DNA of 27,096 nt from a virus: the IMG/VR virus record IMGVR_UViG_3300009150_000008, positions 1 through 27,096 of that record. One strand, given 5' to 3'. The position numbers and the translations under genes are program-made. Positions 1 through 4,218 of this stretch are shown in pieces. Under the pieces are notes generated by a model that worked only from the letters and a program-made list of their open reading frames with translations, did no database searches and was not told the origin of the DNA. Within the stretch, counting starts at the first letter, position 1. The number at the start of each line of letters is the position of its first letter.

Positions 1-49
1 AACGGATTCGCCACGTTAGCTGTGGTGGACGAACTCGAGATGGTTGGTG

Positions 50-250
50 TTAAACTACTTGCCCACAATGAGGACAACGCTGAGCATTACAGTGTTCAAT
101 CTGTTTTTTCTTATGATAGTATCGTCTTGCCCATCTTGCTTTGCAAGACCGACACCACGACTGCAAACCGCTTTTAGTTGTTCGGTCTGTGCCGAAAGCG
201 GATATTGGTTTTGTCTGTTTGCACTTTGTGCAGGTTTTTAGTTGATTCAT
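50..250 (-). CDS. Orphan zinc-finger protein resembling the N-terminus of endonuclease VII-like HNH proteins
   Basis: The 66-residue protein begins with a four-cysteine finger (CTKCKQTKP at residues 7-15, then CRSC about 23 residues later), a basic Arg/Lys/Tyr-rich stretch, and a second pair, CPHC, near the C-terminus. The first finger matches the layout at the start of the two endonuclease VII-like genes at 4732-5283 and 9576-10070; CTKCKQ is identical to the latter. Here the DHDH nuclease core is absent. The ATG overlaps the stop of the upstream gene as ATGA, so the pair is probably translationally coupled. Role inferred: a DNA- or RNA-binding accessory protein, or the remnant of a truncated homing endonuclease. 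Seen: motif and overlap. Function not shown. Confidence 0.75.
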   Translation of the reverse strand: MNQLKTCTKCKQTKPISAFGTDRTTKSGLQSWCRSCKARWARRYYHKKKQIEHCNAQRCPHCGQVV

Positions 251-603
251 ACTGTAATCTCCGCTAATCTGCGTCCTGTATTTTCAATCCATATTTGTCG
301 TTGATAAAATGGTAATTCGTCAACATAGTCGCAACCTTCTGAACATTCACTATCATAATATTTGCCTTCATACCATATAAAGCAATGATAAGGTGCAATA
401 TGCGTGAACCAATCAGGAAAATCTCCTACATTATCCGACCAGCTTATCCAGTCTGCATCGCCCCAAACGGCTACGCCAAAACCGCTAAATTCTATATCAT
501 CAGCAAAATTTGAGCATAGTCCATTATTGATTTTCTTTGTAGTTAAACCAAGAGTATCATAATATTGATTGCAAAGGTTTTCTATTGCTTGTATGATATT
601 CAT
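247..603 (-). CDS. Hypothetical Trp-rich acidic early protein
   Basis: This 118-residue acidic protein is rich in Trp, Asp and Tyr. Its centre reads GDADWISWSDNVGDFPDW and is followed by HCFIWYEGKYYDSECSEG. A His followed by aromatic residues, a Gly-Lys turn and Tyr-Asp recalls the His/Asp part of transglutaminase-like or papain-like folds, but that is only a resemblance and no catalytic Cys is assignable. I start it at the ATG ending at 603 rather than the in-frame ATG at 615, because the 615 codon lies inside the -10 of the promoter at 611-639. The 603 ATG falls at the predicted +1 and lacks an SD. It is first in a two-gene operon with the zinc-finger gene, overlapping it by 4 bp. Confidence 0.7.
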   Translation of the reverse strand: MNIIQAIENLCNQYYDTLGLTTKKINNGLCSNFADDIEFSGFGVAVWGDADWISWSDNVGDFPDWFTHIAPYHCFIWYEGKYYDSECSEGCDYVDELPFYQRQIWIENTGRRLAEITV

Positions 604-610
604 AATGTCA

Positions 611-639
611 ATCATACCATATTACTAAGCCGATGTCAA
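611..639 (-). promoter_or_regulatory. Strong sigma70-type promoter, leftward, extended -10
   Basis: Read on the minus strand, a perfect TTGACA (639-634), a 17-bp spacer and TATGAT (616-611) are seen. TGG directly before the -10 gives an extended TGn element. Predicted initiation lies 7-8 nt past the -10, at about 603-604, which coincides with the A of an in-frame ATG. It drives the small operon 603-50. Confidence 0.75.
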
Positions 640-669
640 GTATAAAATCGGTCTATGTCAAACTAATTT

Positions 670-688
670 CAGGTAGACCGACTACCTG
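670..688. repeat. 7-bp inverted repeat with ACCGA centre
   Basis: CAGGTAG and CTACCTG flank ACCGA. The core TAGACCGACTA (674-684) occurs again exactly at 747-757, and ACCGACTA occurs inverted at 909-916. A recurring palindromic core upstream of the leftward promoter fits a protein-binding site. Confidence 0.5.
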
Positions 689-801
689 CGATTCTGGTTT
701 GTTAGAACATATCCGTCCATATAGGTCTGAGTAGTGTCCCTCTACATAGACCGACTATAAACTATTGTGGAGTATGGTGTTATAACTGTTTTTACTCTTT
801 T

Positions 802-999
802 ATGTCTATATAGATATTAAAACTATACTAAGAGAAAATAGAGATAAGATATAGTCTATATATAACAGTATAGACAAATAGGGATGTAAAATGTATATAG
901 AGATAGTTTAGTCGGTGTGTGTAGACATGGAAACAGGTCAAATGTCTTTATAGAGTCTGTGGCTGTATTGTAGTGCAGTTATAGCCATGTCTATATAGA
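802..999. repeat. Array of ATGTCTWTATAGA boxes
   Basis: ATGTCTATATAGA occurs exactly at 802-814 and 987-999, and with one mismatch at 942-954. A degenerate relative, ATGTATATAGA, is at 891-901. The core TCTATATAGA is a perfect 10-bp palindrome. Arms GTCTATA (854-860) and TATAGAC (869-875) form a further inverted pair, and single TATAGAC or GTCTAT half-sites lie at 651 and 1048. The pattern suggests a multimeric binding array (iterons or operators). Confidence 0.6.
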
Positions 1000-1089
1000 A
1001 TTTTTAGGGGGACTGATAGGCGTTTTTAGGCCAGTCTTGCTGATTTTTATAGACGGGTATATGGACATATTTAGGATTGAGGTGGACAT

Positions 1090-1125
1090 AAGCTGAGCTA
1101 ATACTATTATAAGCTAAGCTAATAC
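1090..1125. repeat. Two direct repeats with 21-bp period
   Basis: AAGCTGAGCTAATAC (1090-1104) and AAGCTAAGCTAATAC (1111-1125) differ at one base and are spaced by two helical turns. GCTAATACTAT from the first unit occurs again at 1760-1770. Confidence 0.55.
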
Positions 1126-1161
1126 CTACTGATTCTAAGAAAATCACTCCAGCCGACCAAC

Positions 1162-1198
1162 CAAAACAAAAGCCGACCATCGATGAGACAGTCGGCTT
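1162..1198 (-). terminator. Rho-independent terminator of the leftward small-gene operon
   Basis: On the minus strand, AAGCCGAC (1198-1191) pairs perfectly with GTCGGCTT (1177-1170) around a 13-nt loop. It is followed by TTGTTTTGG. It lies just past the last gene of the operon (ends at 1225). Confidence 0.75.
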
Positions 1199-1224
1199 GT
1201 GGTGAAAAAGGATATTTGGTGTGG

Positions 1225-1356
1225 TTATTTTTTCTTAATCCTGATTAGTAATGTGCAATCGCACTTATGTTTTCGACCGCGATAATCGCATCCGACAATC
1301 CGGCCACACTTTTTACAGGCTTGCTGGTTTTGTTTGTCTGATTCTGGTTTTCTCAT
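1225..1356 (-). CDS. Small zinc-ribbon-like protein (43 aa)
   Basis: This short gene encodes a Lys-rich peptide with CKKC at residues 14-17, a Cys at 23, and CDC at 32-34. The spacing suggests one zinc-binding knuckle pair. Its ATG overlaps the TGA of the upstream gene (ATGA), and a strong GGAGAG SD lies 5-6 nt before the start, inside the end of that gene, so coupled translation is likely. It is the last gene before the terminator at 1162-1198. The family is not recognised. A role as a small DNA-binding or host-takeover protein is inference from size, position and metal-binding motif. Confidence 0.7.
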   Translation of the reverse strand: MRKPESDKQNQQACKKCGRIVGCDYRGRKHKCDCTLLIRIKKK

Positions 1357-1592
1357 TTTTTCTCTCCAATAAAGTCTGATGTTATTGCATTAAACTCATC
1401 GCTTGAACAGTCTTTGTATCGTCCGTCAATGGTCATATCAACTAAATCGCCGTTTTTGTCAAATTCTGCATAAAGTCTATGGCCTGATAACTCTGAACAA
1501 GGCCAAATTGCACCGATTCTATTTGCCCAATTATAGGTATCATTAGCCGATAACCATAATTGTGTGCCGTAGTCTGATTTTCTAACTCTCAT
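1353..1592 (-). CDS. Hypothetical small early protein (79 aa)
   Basis: The start is supported by GGAGGG 7 nt upstream. The protein opens with a basic stretch (MRVRKSDYG), has a WLSANDTYNWANR segment, and ends with a pattern (DCSSDEFNAITSDFI) like one I know from small phage hypothetical proteins, D-x(3)-EFNA-x(3)-D. No enzyme motif is visible. It sits in the middle of the leftward operon, overlapping its upstream and downstream neighbours by 4 bp each (ATGA). Function unknown. Confidence 0.75.
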   Translation of the reverse strand: MRVRKSDYGTQLWLSANDTYNWANRIGAIWPCSELSGHRLYAEFDKNGDLVDMTIDGRYKDCSSDEFNAITSDFIGEKK

Positions 1593-1708
1593 TTCGTTAC
1601 CCTCCGATAGAGTTTCAAGTATTCACGCCACAACTGATTAGCCTGTTGTTGGCTGATATATCCCCACTGTACTAATTGTCTTAGTCTATTGCGTTTTAGA
1701 GTTTTCAT
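1589..1708 (-). CDS. Small basic protein (39 aa)
   Basis: The peptide is Arg/Lys/Gln-rich (MKTLKRNRLRQLVQWGYISQ...), probably a single long helix that could bind nucleic acid; it has a WGYIS-type turn followed by a QQQANQLWREY helix. GAGAGG lies 7 nt before the ATG. The stop TGA overlaps the next gene as ATGA. The overlap chain and good SD support it as real despite its length. No family is recognised. Confidence 0.65.
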   Translation of the reverse strand: MKTLKRNRLRQLVQWGYISQQQANQLWREYLKLYRRVTK

Positions 1709-1721
1709 TCTAAGCCCTCTC

Positions 1722-1764
1722 ACGTCCTCTGTACTGGACGTTAGCATAGACAGGCATATGCTAA
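1722..1764. promoter_or_regulatory. Two adjacent inverted repeats inside the leftward operon
   Basis: TTAGCATA (1741-1748) and TATGCTAA (1757-1764) form a perfect 8-bp inverted repeat with 8-nt spacing. Next to it, ACGTCC (1722-1727) and GGACGT (1736-1741) form another. The GGACGT half-site recurs upstream of the operon promoter at 2015-2029. They may be operators, or a hairpin that separates the first two genes from the rest of the message. Confidence 0.5.
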
Positions 1765-1821
1765 TACTATAAGCAGTAACATCTGTCCGTTTGATATGTT
1801 GTTGAATAGTCTATTTGTCAT
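1741..1821 (-). CDS. Putative 26-aa membrane peptide
   Basis: After a short polar head (MTNRLFNNISNGQ) the peptide is almost wholly hydrophobic (MLLLIVLAYACLC), enough for one membrane span. AAAGGTG lies 8 nt before the ATG. The gene overlaps the end of the upstream 44-aa ORF by 11 bp. Peptides of this kind occur among phage early genes, but the reading frame is short and could be fortuitous. Confidence 0.4.
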   Translation of the reverse strand: MTNRLFNNISNGQMLLLIVLAYACLC

Positions 1822-1945
1822 TGCAGTAGCACCTTTGGATTTTTTGTATTCTGCATTTGGTTTTAGATTTCTGCAAGTAGTATGCGTAATGGTGCACGCC
1901 ATTGCAACGTATCTCATACTTTTTGTATTTTTTTAGTATCTTCAT
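1811..1945 (-). CDS. Small Cys-containing basic protein (44 aa), possibly leaderless
   Basis: The first gene of the leftward operon encodes a basic peptide starting MKILKKYKKYEIRCNGVHHY with cysteines at 14, 31, 39 and 41. This arrangement could bind one zinc ion. The ATG begins seven bases after the -10 of the promoter at 1952-1980, i.e. at the expected transcription start, and no SD is possible on such a transcript. Leaderless initiation is therefore inferred; lambda cI from PRM is a known precedent. The family is not recognised. Confidence 0.6.
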   Translation of the reverse strand: MKILKKYKKYEIRCNGVHHYAYYLQKSKTKCRIQKIQRCYCNDK

Positions 1946-1951
1946 ATGTAT

Positions 1952-1980
1952 AGTATAGCACACGTAAGGCACAAGTGCAA
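1952..1980 (-). promoter_or_regulatory. Sigma70-type leftward promoter with extended -10
   Basis: On the minus strand: TTGCAC (1980-1975), a 17-bp spacer, and TATACT (1957-1952), with TGC directly upstream of the -10 giving the extended element. Predicted +1 is about 1945, the A of the first ATG of the operon. The layout is the same as at 611-639. Confidence 0.75.
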
Positions 1981-2014
1981 GTCTTTTCTTTTATTTTATG
2001 TAAATAGTCTTATA

Positions 2015-2029
2015 GGACGTAACACGTCC
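2015..2029. promoter_or_regulatory. Operator-like palindrome GGACGT-aac-ACGTCC
   Basis: A perfect 6-bp dyad with a 3-bp centre lies about 35 bp upstream of the -35 of the leftward promoter. The same half-sites recur at 1722-1741, suggesting one regulator acts at both places. Confidence 0.5.
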
Positions 2030-2061
2030 AGTAATGATGTGCCTTATGGTGTGGGAACCGC

Positions 2062-2080
2062 GTGACATAGGCAATGTCAC
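2062..2080. promoter_or_regulatory. Inverted repeat GTGACAT-aggca-ATGTCAC
   Basis: A perfect 7-bp dyad with a 5-bp centre, 19 bp in all, is typical in size for a dimeric repressor site. It lies between the two divergent promoters. Confidence 0.5.
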
Positions 2081-2113
2081 CACCGATTCAAGACTGTGAG
2101 TGCGGTTATTATC

Positions 2114-2153
2114 GACCCCCCGTACCGACCCTTATCGGACTGTGGGGGGAGTC
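2114..2153. other. GC-rich hairpin in the control region
   Basis: CCCCCC (2116-2121) can pair with GGGGGG (2144-2149). Inside it, CCGA (2125-2128) pairs with TCGG (2135-2138). No T-run follows on either strand, so a terminator is unlikely; a structured DNA or RNA element is possible. Confidence 0.4.
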
Positions 2154-2316
2154 CCTACCTCCCCTTCCTACAAGACCTCGATATCCCATTCCCCCTGTTA
2201 GATAATCACTTAACACTTAACCCTCTATCATACAACAGGTTAGCACGTTAACTGACCTACCGGGGGGTAACATGCTGCGTAAAGGGACCCCTCTCAAGGA
2301 GAATATAATAAAAAAA

Positions 2317-2345
2317 TTGAGAATATTCTCTAAAAACCCGATAAT
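2317..2345 (+). promoter_or_regulatory. Rightward promoter with overlapping 12-bp palindromic operator
   Basis: TTGAGA (2317-2322), a 17-bp spacer and GATAAT (2340-2345) match sigma70 boxes at five of six positions each. The perfect palindrome GAGAATATTCTC (2319-2330) covers the -35 and the upstream spacer, and a half-copy GAGAATAT lies at 2299-2306. Together these look like a regulated start point for the tRNA and the rightward late genes. Confidence 0.6.
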
Positions 2346-2388
2346 TAAGGCTGATCTCTCGGTAGTATAGAAGGACATATGTTTTTCT

Positions 2389-2458
2389 AAGCGGCCCAGG
2401 GGGTTTGTAGATCTATAAGGTGGGGTTTCGACCGCTTCCCTGTGGGATAGACCCCTGG
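2389..2458 (+). other. Structured leader segment upstream of the tRNA
   Basis: CCAGGGG (2396-2402) can pair with CCCCTGG (2452-2458), and AAGCGG (2389-2394) alternatively with CCGCTT (2432-2437). A smaller CCC-tgt-GGG hairpin lies inside. The segment sits between the predicted promoter and the tRNA-His, so it would form the 5' leader. It may be a processing site. It does not fold as a tRNA. Confidence 0.35.
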
Positions 2459-2470
2459 ATAAGCTTATAT

Positions 2471-2545
2471 GGTGAGAGTAGCTCAACTGGTCAGAGCATT
2501 GGGTTGTGATCCCAGGGGTTATGAGTTCGAGTCTCATCTCTTACC
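2471..2545 (+). tRNA. tRNA-His (anticodon GTG)
   Basis: A full cloverleaf can be drawn: a G at position -1, acceptor GTGAGAG/CTCTTAC with one G-T pair, D stem GCTC/GAGC, anticodon stem TTGGG/CCCAG with loop TTGTGAT (anticodon GTG at 34-36), T stem ATGAG/CTCAT with loop TTCGAGT, and discriminator C opposite G-1. The encoded G-1 paired with C73 is diagnostic of bacterial tRNA-His. CCA is not encoded. It lies about 125 bp downstream of the rightward promoter, apparently at the head of the late transcript. Confidence 0.93.
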
Positions 2546-2584
2546 CTTTCCAGGCCGCCAGAAGTGCGAAATGGTATTTATACT

Positions 2585-2663
2585 GGTAAGCAGCCCAGGT
2601 CAGCAGTAAGCTGAGATTAATGAGGCCGAGGGCTAATGTCGACATCCCTGGGCCATGCTTACC
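2585..2663 (+). ncRNA. Candidate structured RNA with a multi-branch fold
   Basis: GGTAAGCA (2585-2592) and GCCCAGG (2593-2599) pair with TGCTTACC (2656-2663) and CCTGGGC (2647-2653), with a 2-nt bulge, giving a 15-bp closing stem. Inside lie TCAGC-agtaa-GCTGA (2600-2614), ATTA/TAAT with GCC-gag-GGC (2616-2637), and the palindrome ATGTCGACAT (2636-2645). GACATCC (2641-2647) can alternatively pair with GGATGTC (2665-2671). No ORF covers it. It begins about 40 nt after the tRNA and ends about 20 nt before an SD. It does not match tRNA layout, and I recognise no known family. Confidence 0.55.
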
Positions 2664-2694
2664 CCGGATGTCAACCCCACGTTAGGAGACTGAT

Positions 2695-2901
2695 ATAAAC
2701 CGAACTCAAATAGGCCAGCTATACGACAGTTTCCCCGAATCCCAACGAGATATGCCCCGCGAACAGTTCATCAAGAAGACCATGAGCACCCTGGATCCGG
2801 TCAAGAATGCGAAGCTCCTTGATTCGATAGTTCAGCGTAAGCGGTGGGGTAATAGAAATAAGGCACAGATAGACCGAGCGATGAAGGGTGGTCCTGCGTG
2901 A
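2695..2901 (+). CDS. Hypothetical small protein, possible ATA start (68 aa)
   Basis: A reading frame is open from a TAG at 2683 to a TGA at 2899. The only good SD, AGGAG at 2684-2688, is 6 nt before an ATA codon at 2695. The first in-frame ATG is at 2752, would remove 19 sensible codons, and has only a weak GAG before it. From ATA the protein starts NRTQIGQLYDSFPESQ after the initiator, continues with a basic helix (KKTMSTLDPVKNAKLLDSIV) and ends QIDRAMKGGPA. The stop overlaps the next start as TGATG. Function unknown. If ATA is not used, the product is 49 aa. Confidence 0.55.
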   Translation: MNRTQIGQLYDSFPESQRDMPREQFIKKTMSTLDPVKNAKLLDSIVQRKRWGNRNKAQIDRAMKGGPA

Positions 2902-3200
2902 TGGCATCCAGGATGGACCCGAAAGAGTATGAACGGCGAAAACAGGTCAGATTGCCTAAAACAGCTACTTTTGCTGGGCGGTTGTATCATCTGATATTCG
3001 GTGAAATGGATGGAAACTGTGATACGGATGATAAATATTGGCTTATGGTTGAAAGTGATCTCTCAAAATGTGTAGGTCTGGAAACAGTTATCCACGAAGC
3101 ACTACACGCGTGTAGGTGGGCTGCTCACGAGAAGACAGTAGACCGGGATGCAAAGGATATAGCCCGGTTTTTATGGCGTTTGGGGTATCGCAAAATATGA
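2901..3200 (+). CDS. Phage HExxH metalloprotease-like protein
   Basis: The 99-residue protein contains HEALH at residues 65-69 within ETVIHEALHACRW, the zincin zinc-binding signature, followed by an acidic and basic helix (DRDAKDIARFLWRLGYRK) typical of short zincin-like proteins I know from phage packaging regions. Known for HExxH enzymes: the two His bind zinc and the Glu is catalytic. Here the third ligand is not clear (candidates H76, E77 or D81). I prefer the ATG at 2901, which overlaps the upstream stop, to the GTG at 2898. Role inferred: virion maturation or host-protein cleavage. It may be non-enzymatic. Confidence 0.7.
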   Translation: MASRMDPKEYERRKQVRLPKTATFAGRLYHLIFGEMDGNCDTDDKYWLMVESDLSKCVGLETVIHEALHACRWAAHEKTVDRDAKDIARFLWRLGYRKI

Positions 3201-3233
3201 AAACTAAAATAAATTACTTAAAGGAGAAATAAC

Positions 3234-3590
3234 ATGCCAGTAGGCGAAGTTTATCTATGTAGCAATTCAGGTGATCGCGTGCCCCCGCACCCATCGATGG
3301 CGAATCCGGTAGCGAACTCAGGCGTACAACTGGACGCTGGTAAGGATGTAGCTGGTACGGAAACAGTAGTTGGTGGACAATCATATATCATATCTACCTG
3401 TGGTAATCGTGCTGGTAGATGGTTATTCAGTATCACTGGTGCCCTGGCTACTGAAGCGTACATTGAGTGGGTATGTGCTCAAGGTGAGAAGATCATCATC
3501 AAGATACCGCAAGGTGTCACTACACTTTATTATTTGCAGAAAGATCAGGCTGGTTATGGTTATTTAGTGCCACTCGATCCGGAGAATTAA
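3234..3590 (+). CDS. Hypothetical beta-rich phage protein (118 aa)
   Basis: A strong SD (AAGGAG) lies 7 nt before the ATG. The N-terminal third is Pro/Asn/Gly-rich (SGDRVPPHPSMANPVANSG). The rest alternates hydrophobic residues and turns (QSYIISTCGNRAGRWLFSIT, EKIIIKIPQGVTTLYYLQ), as in a small beta sandwich. It has no signal peptide and no membrane span. It lies one base ahead of the protease gene, in the block before the terminase. A minor structural role is possible, but no family can be named with confidence. Confidence 0.7.
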   Translation: MPVGEVYLCSNSGDRVPPHPSMANPVANSGVQLDAGKDVAGTETVVGGQSYIISTCGNRAGRWLFSITGALATEAYIEWVCAQGEKIIIKIPQGVTTLYYLQKDQAGYGYLVPLDPEN

Positions 3591-3591
3591 G

Positions 3592-4218
3592 ATGAAGAAG
3601 TGGATTTTGGCGGTACTGTTGTTGGGTTTCTTATCTACGGCAGGTTTCCTATATAGGAAAACCGACCTATATGAGAACATGGTAGATGCTTCAGTGACAA
3701 TATATGGTTGTGGCTCCGGGGTATTTATTGATGATGATGTGATTTTAACCGCCGCTCATTGCCTTGAGGGAAGGAAATCTTTTACTATAGAGTTGAATGA
3801 TGGTACGATATTAGAATCGAATGATTTTTATATAGACAAAGAAAAGGACATCGGTTTTGTATTCGTAGAAGCAGATGAACTTTATATTGTCAAAGTGTCA
3901 TCTGTATCTGTGAAGGTAGGAGATTCTATTTATCTTGTTGGCAGACCCCAAGATATACTTTTCAAGTTTTCTCTAACCAAGGGAATTATATCTCATCTTA
4001 GTAGAGATATACCTGAAATGAATTGGGAAGACTTATTGCAGACTGATGCCGAAGGTGGACCAGGTAGTAGTGGTGGTCCACTCTATAATTCCGATGGTAA
4101 TCTGGTGGGCATGTATGTAGGACACGCTTGGAATGGTGGTATTGGTATTAGTTTATGCGAGAGTGCCAAGAGTATTCTGGAAGCATATGAGAGGTGTTTA
4201 GATGCCCGCCGCAAGTGA
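3592..4218 (+). CDS. Membrane-anchored trypsin-like serine protease
   Basis: This is a chymotrypsin-fold protease with a full catalytic triad: His56 in TAAHC, Asp86 in KDIGF, and Ser160 in GSSGGPL. The closing strands NLVGMYVG and GIGISL are typical of S1-family enzymes close to the DegP/V8 type (TDAEGGPGSSGGP). Residues 1-20 are hydrophobic after MKK and form a signal peptide or uncleaved anchor, so the protease domain should lie outside the cytoplasmic membrane. No PDZ domain follows. The start has GGAG 7 nt upstream. The gene is in the packaging block, so it could act on the host envelope or on virion proteins; both are inference. Confidence 0.9.
   Translation: MKKWILAVLLLGFLSTAGFLYRKTDLYENMVDASVTIYGCGSGVFIDDDVILTAAHCLEGRKSFTIELNDGTILESNDFYIDKEKDIGFVFVEADELYIVKVSSVSVKVGDSIYLVGRPQDILFKFSLTKGIISHLSRDIPEMNWEDLLQTDAEGGPGSSGGPLYNSDGNLVGMYVGHAWNGGIGISLCESAKSILEAYERCLDARRK

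Larger units (their letters stand above)
616..1224. other. Non-coding region between two leftward operons
   Basis: No convincing ORF is visible on either strand across about 600 bp. The stretch is AT-rich and contains the promoter at 611-639, repeated TATAGAC-containing boxes, a hairpin-forming repeat at 670-688, a 21-bp-period direct repeat at 1090-1125, and the terminator of the second operon at 1162-1198. It could be a cluster of regulator sites or a replication origin; nothing in the sequence decides between them. Confidence 0.6.
1981..2316. other. Intergenic switch region between divergent promoters
   Basis: No credible gene is visible. The stretch separates the leftward promoter (1952-1980) from the rightward one (2317-2345) and is rich in dyad symmetry: 2015-2029, 2062-2080, 2114-2153, and an imperfect TTAACACTTAACC/GGTTAGCACGTTAA pair at 2210-2222 and 2238-2251. 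This is the likely early/late control region. Confidence 0.55.

Noticed and set aside
1-176. Plus-strand frame open from the left edge, and the ORF at 44-241 plus
   Set aside because: Both are antisense to the zinc-finger gene at 50-250, whose Cys pattern is clearly conserved; no SD and no recognisable product.
640-1130. CRISPR array
   Set aside because: Repeats are short (11-15 bp), irregularly spaced and palindromic, without unique spacers of even length.
2114-2153. Terminator in the control region
   Set aside because: A strong C/G stem but no T-run on either strand.
2389-2458. A second tRNA candidate upstream of tRNA-His
   Set aside because: It has a TTTCGACC stretch and paired ends, but no D-arm or anticodon arm of correct size can be drawn.
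2217-2537. 106-aa minus-strand ORF
   Set aside because: It runs antisense through the promoter and most of the tRNA-His and has no SD or plausible domain.
2471-2545. Prophage attachment site in the tRNA gene
   Set aside because: No integrase and no duplicated tRNA 3' end are visible in the window.
2719-2907. 62-aa minus-strand ORF
   Set aside because: It is antisense to the 68-aa frame that has an SD and TGATG coupling.
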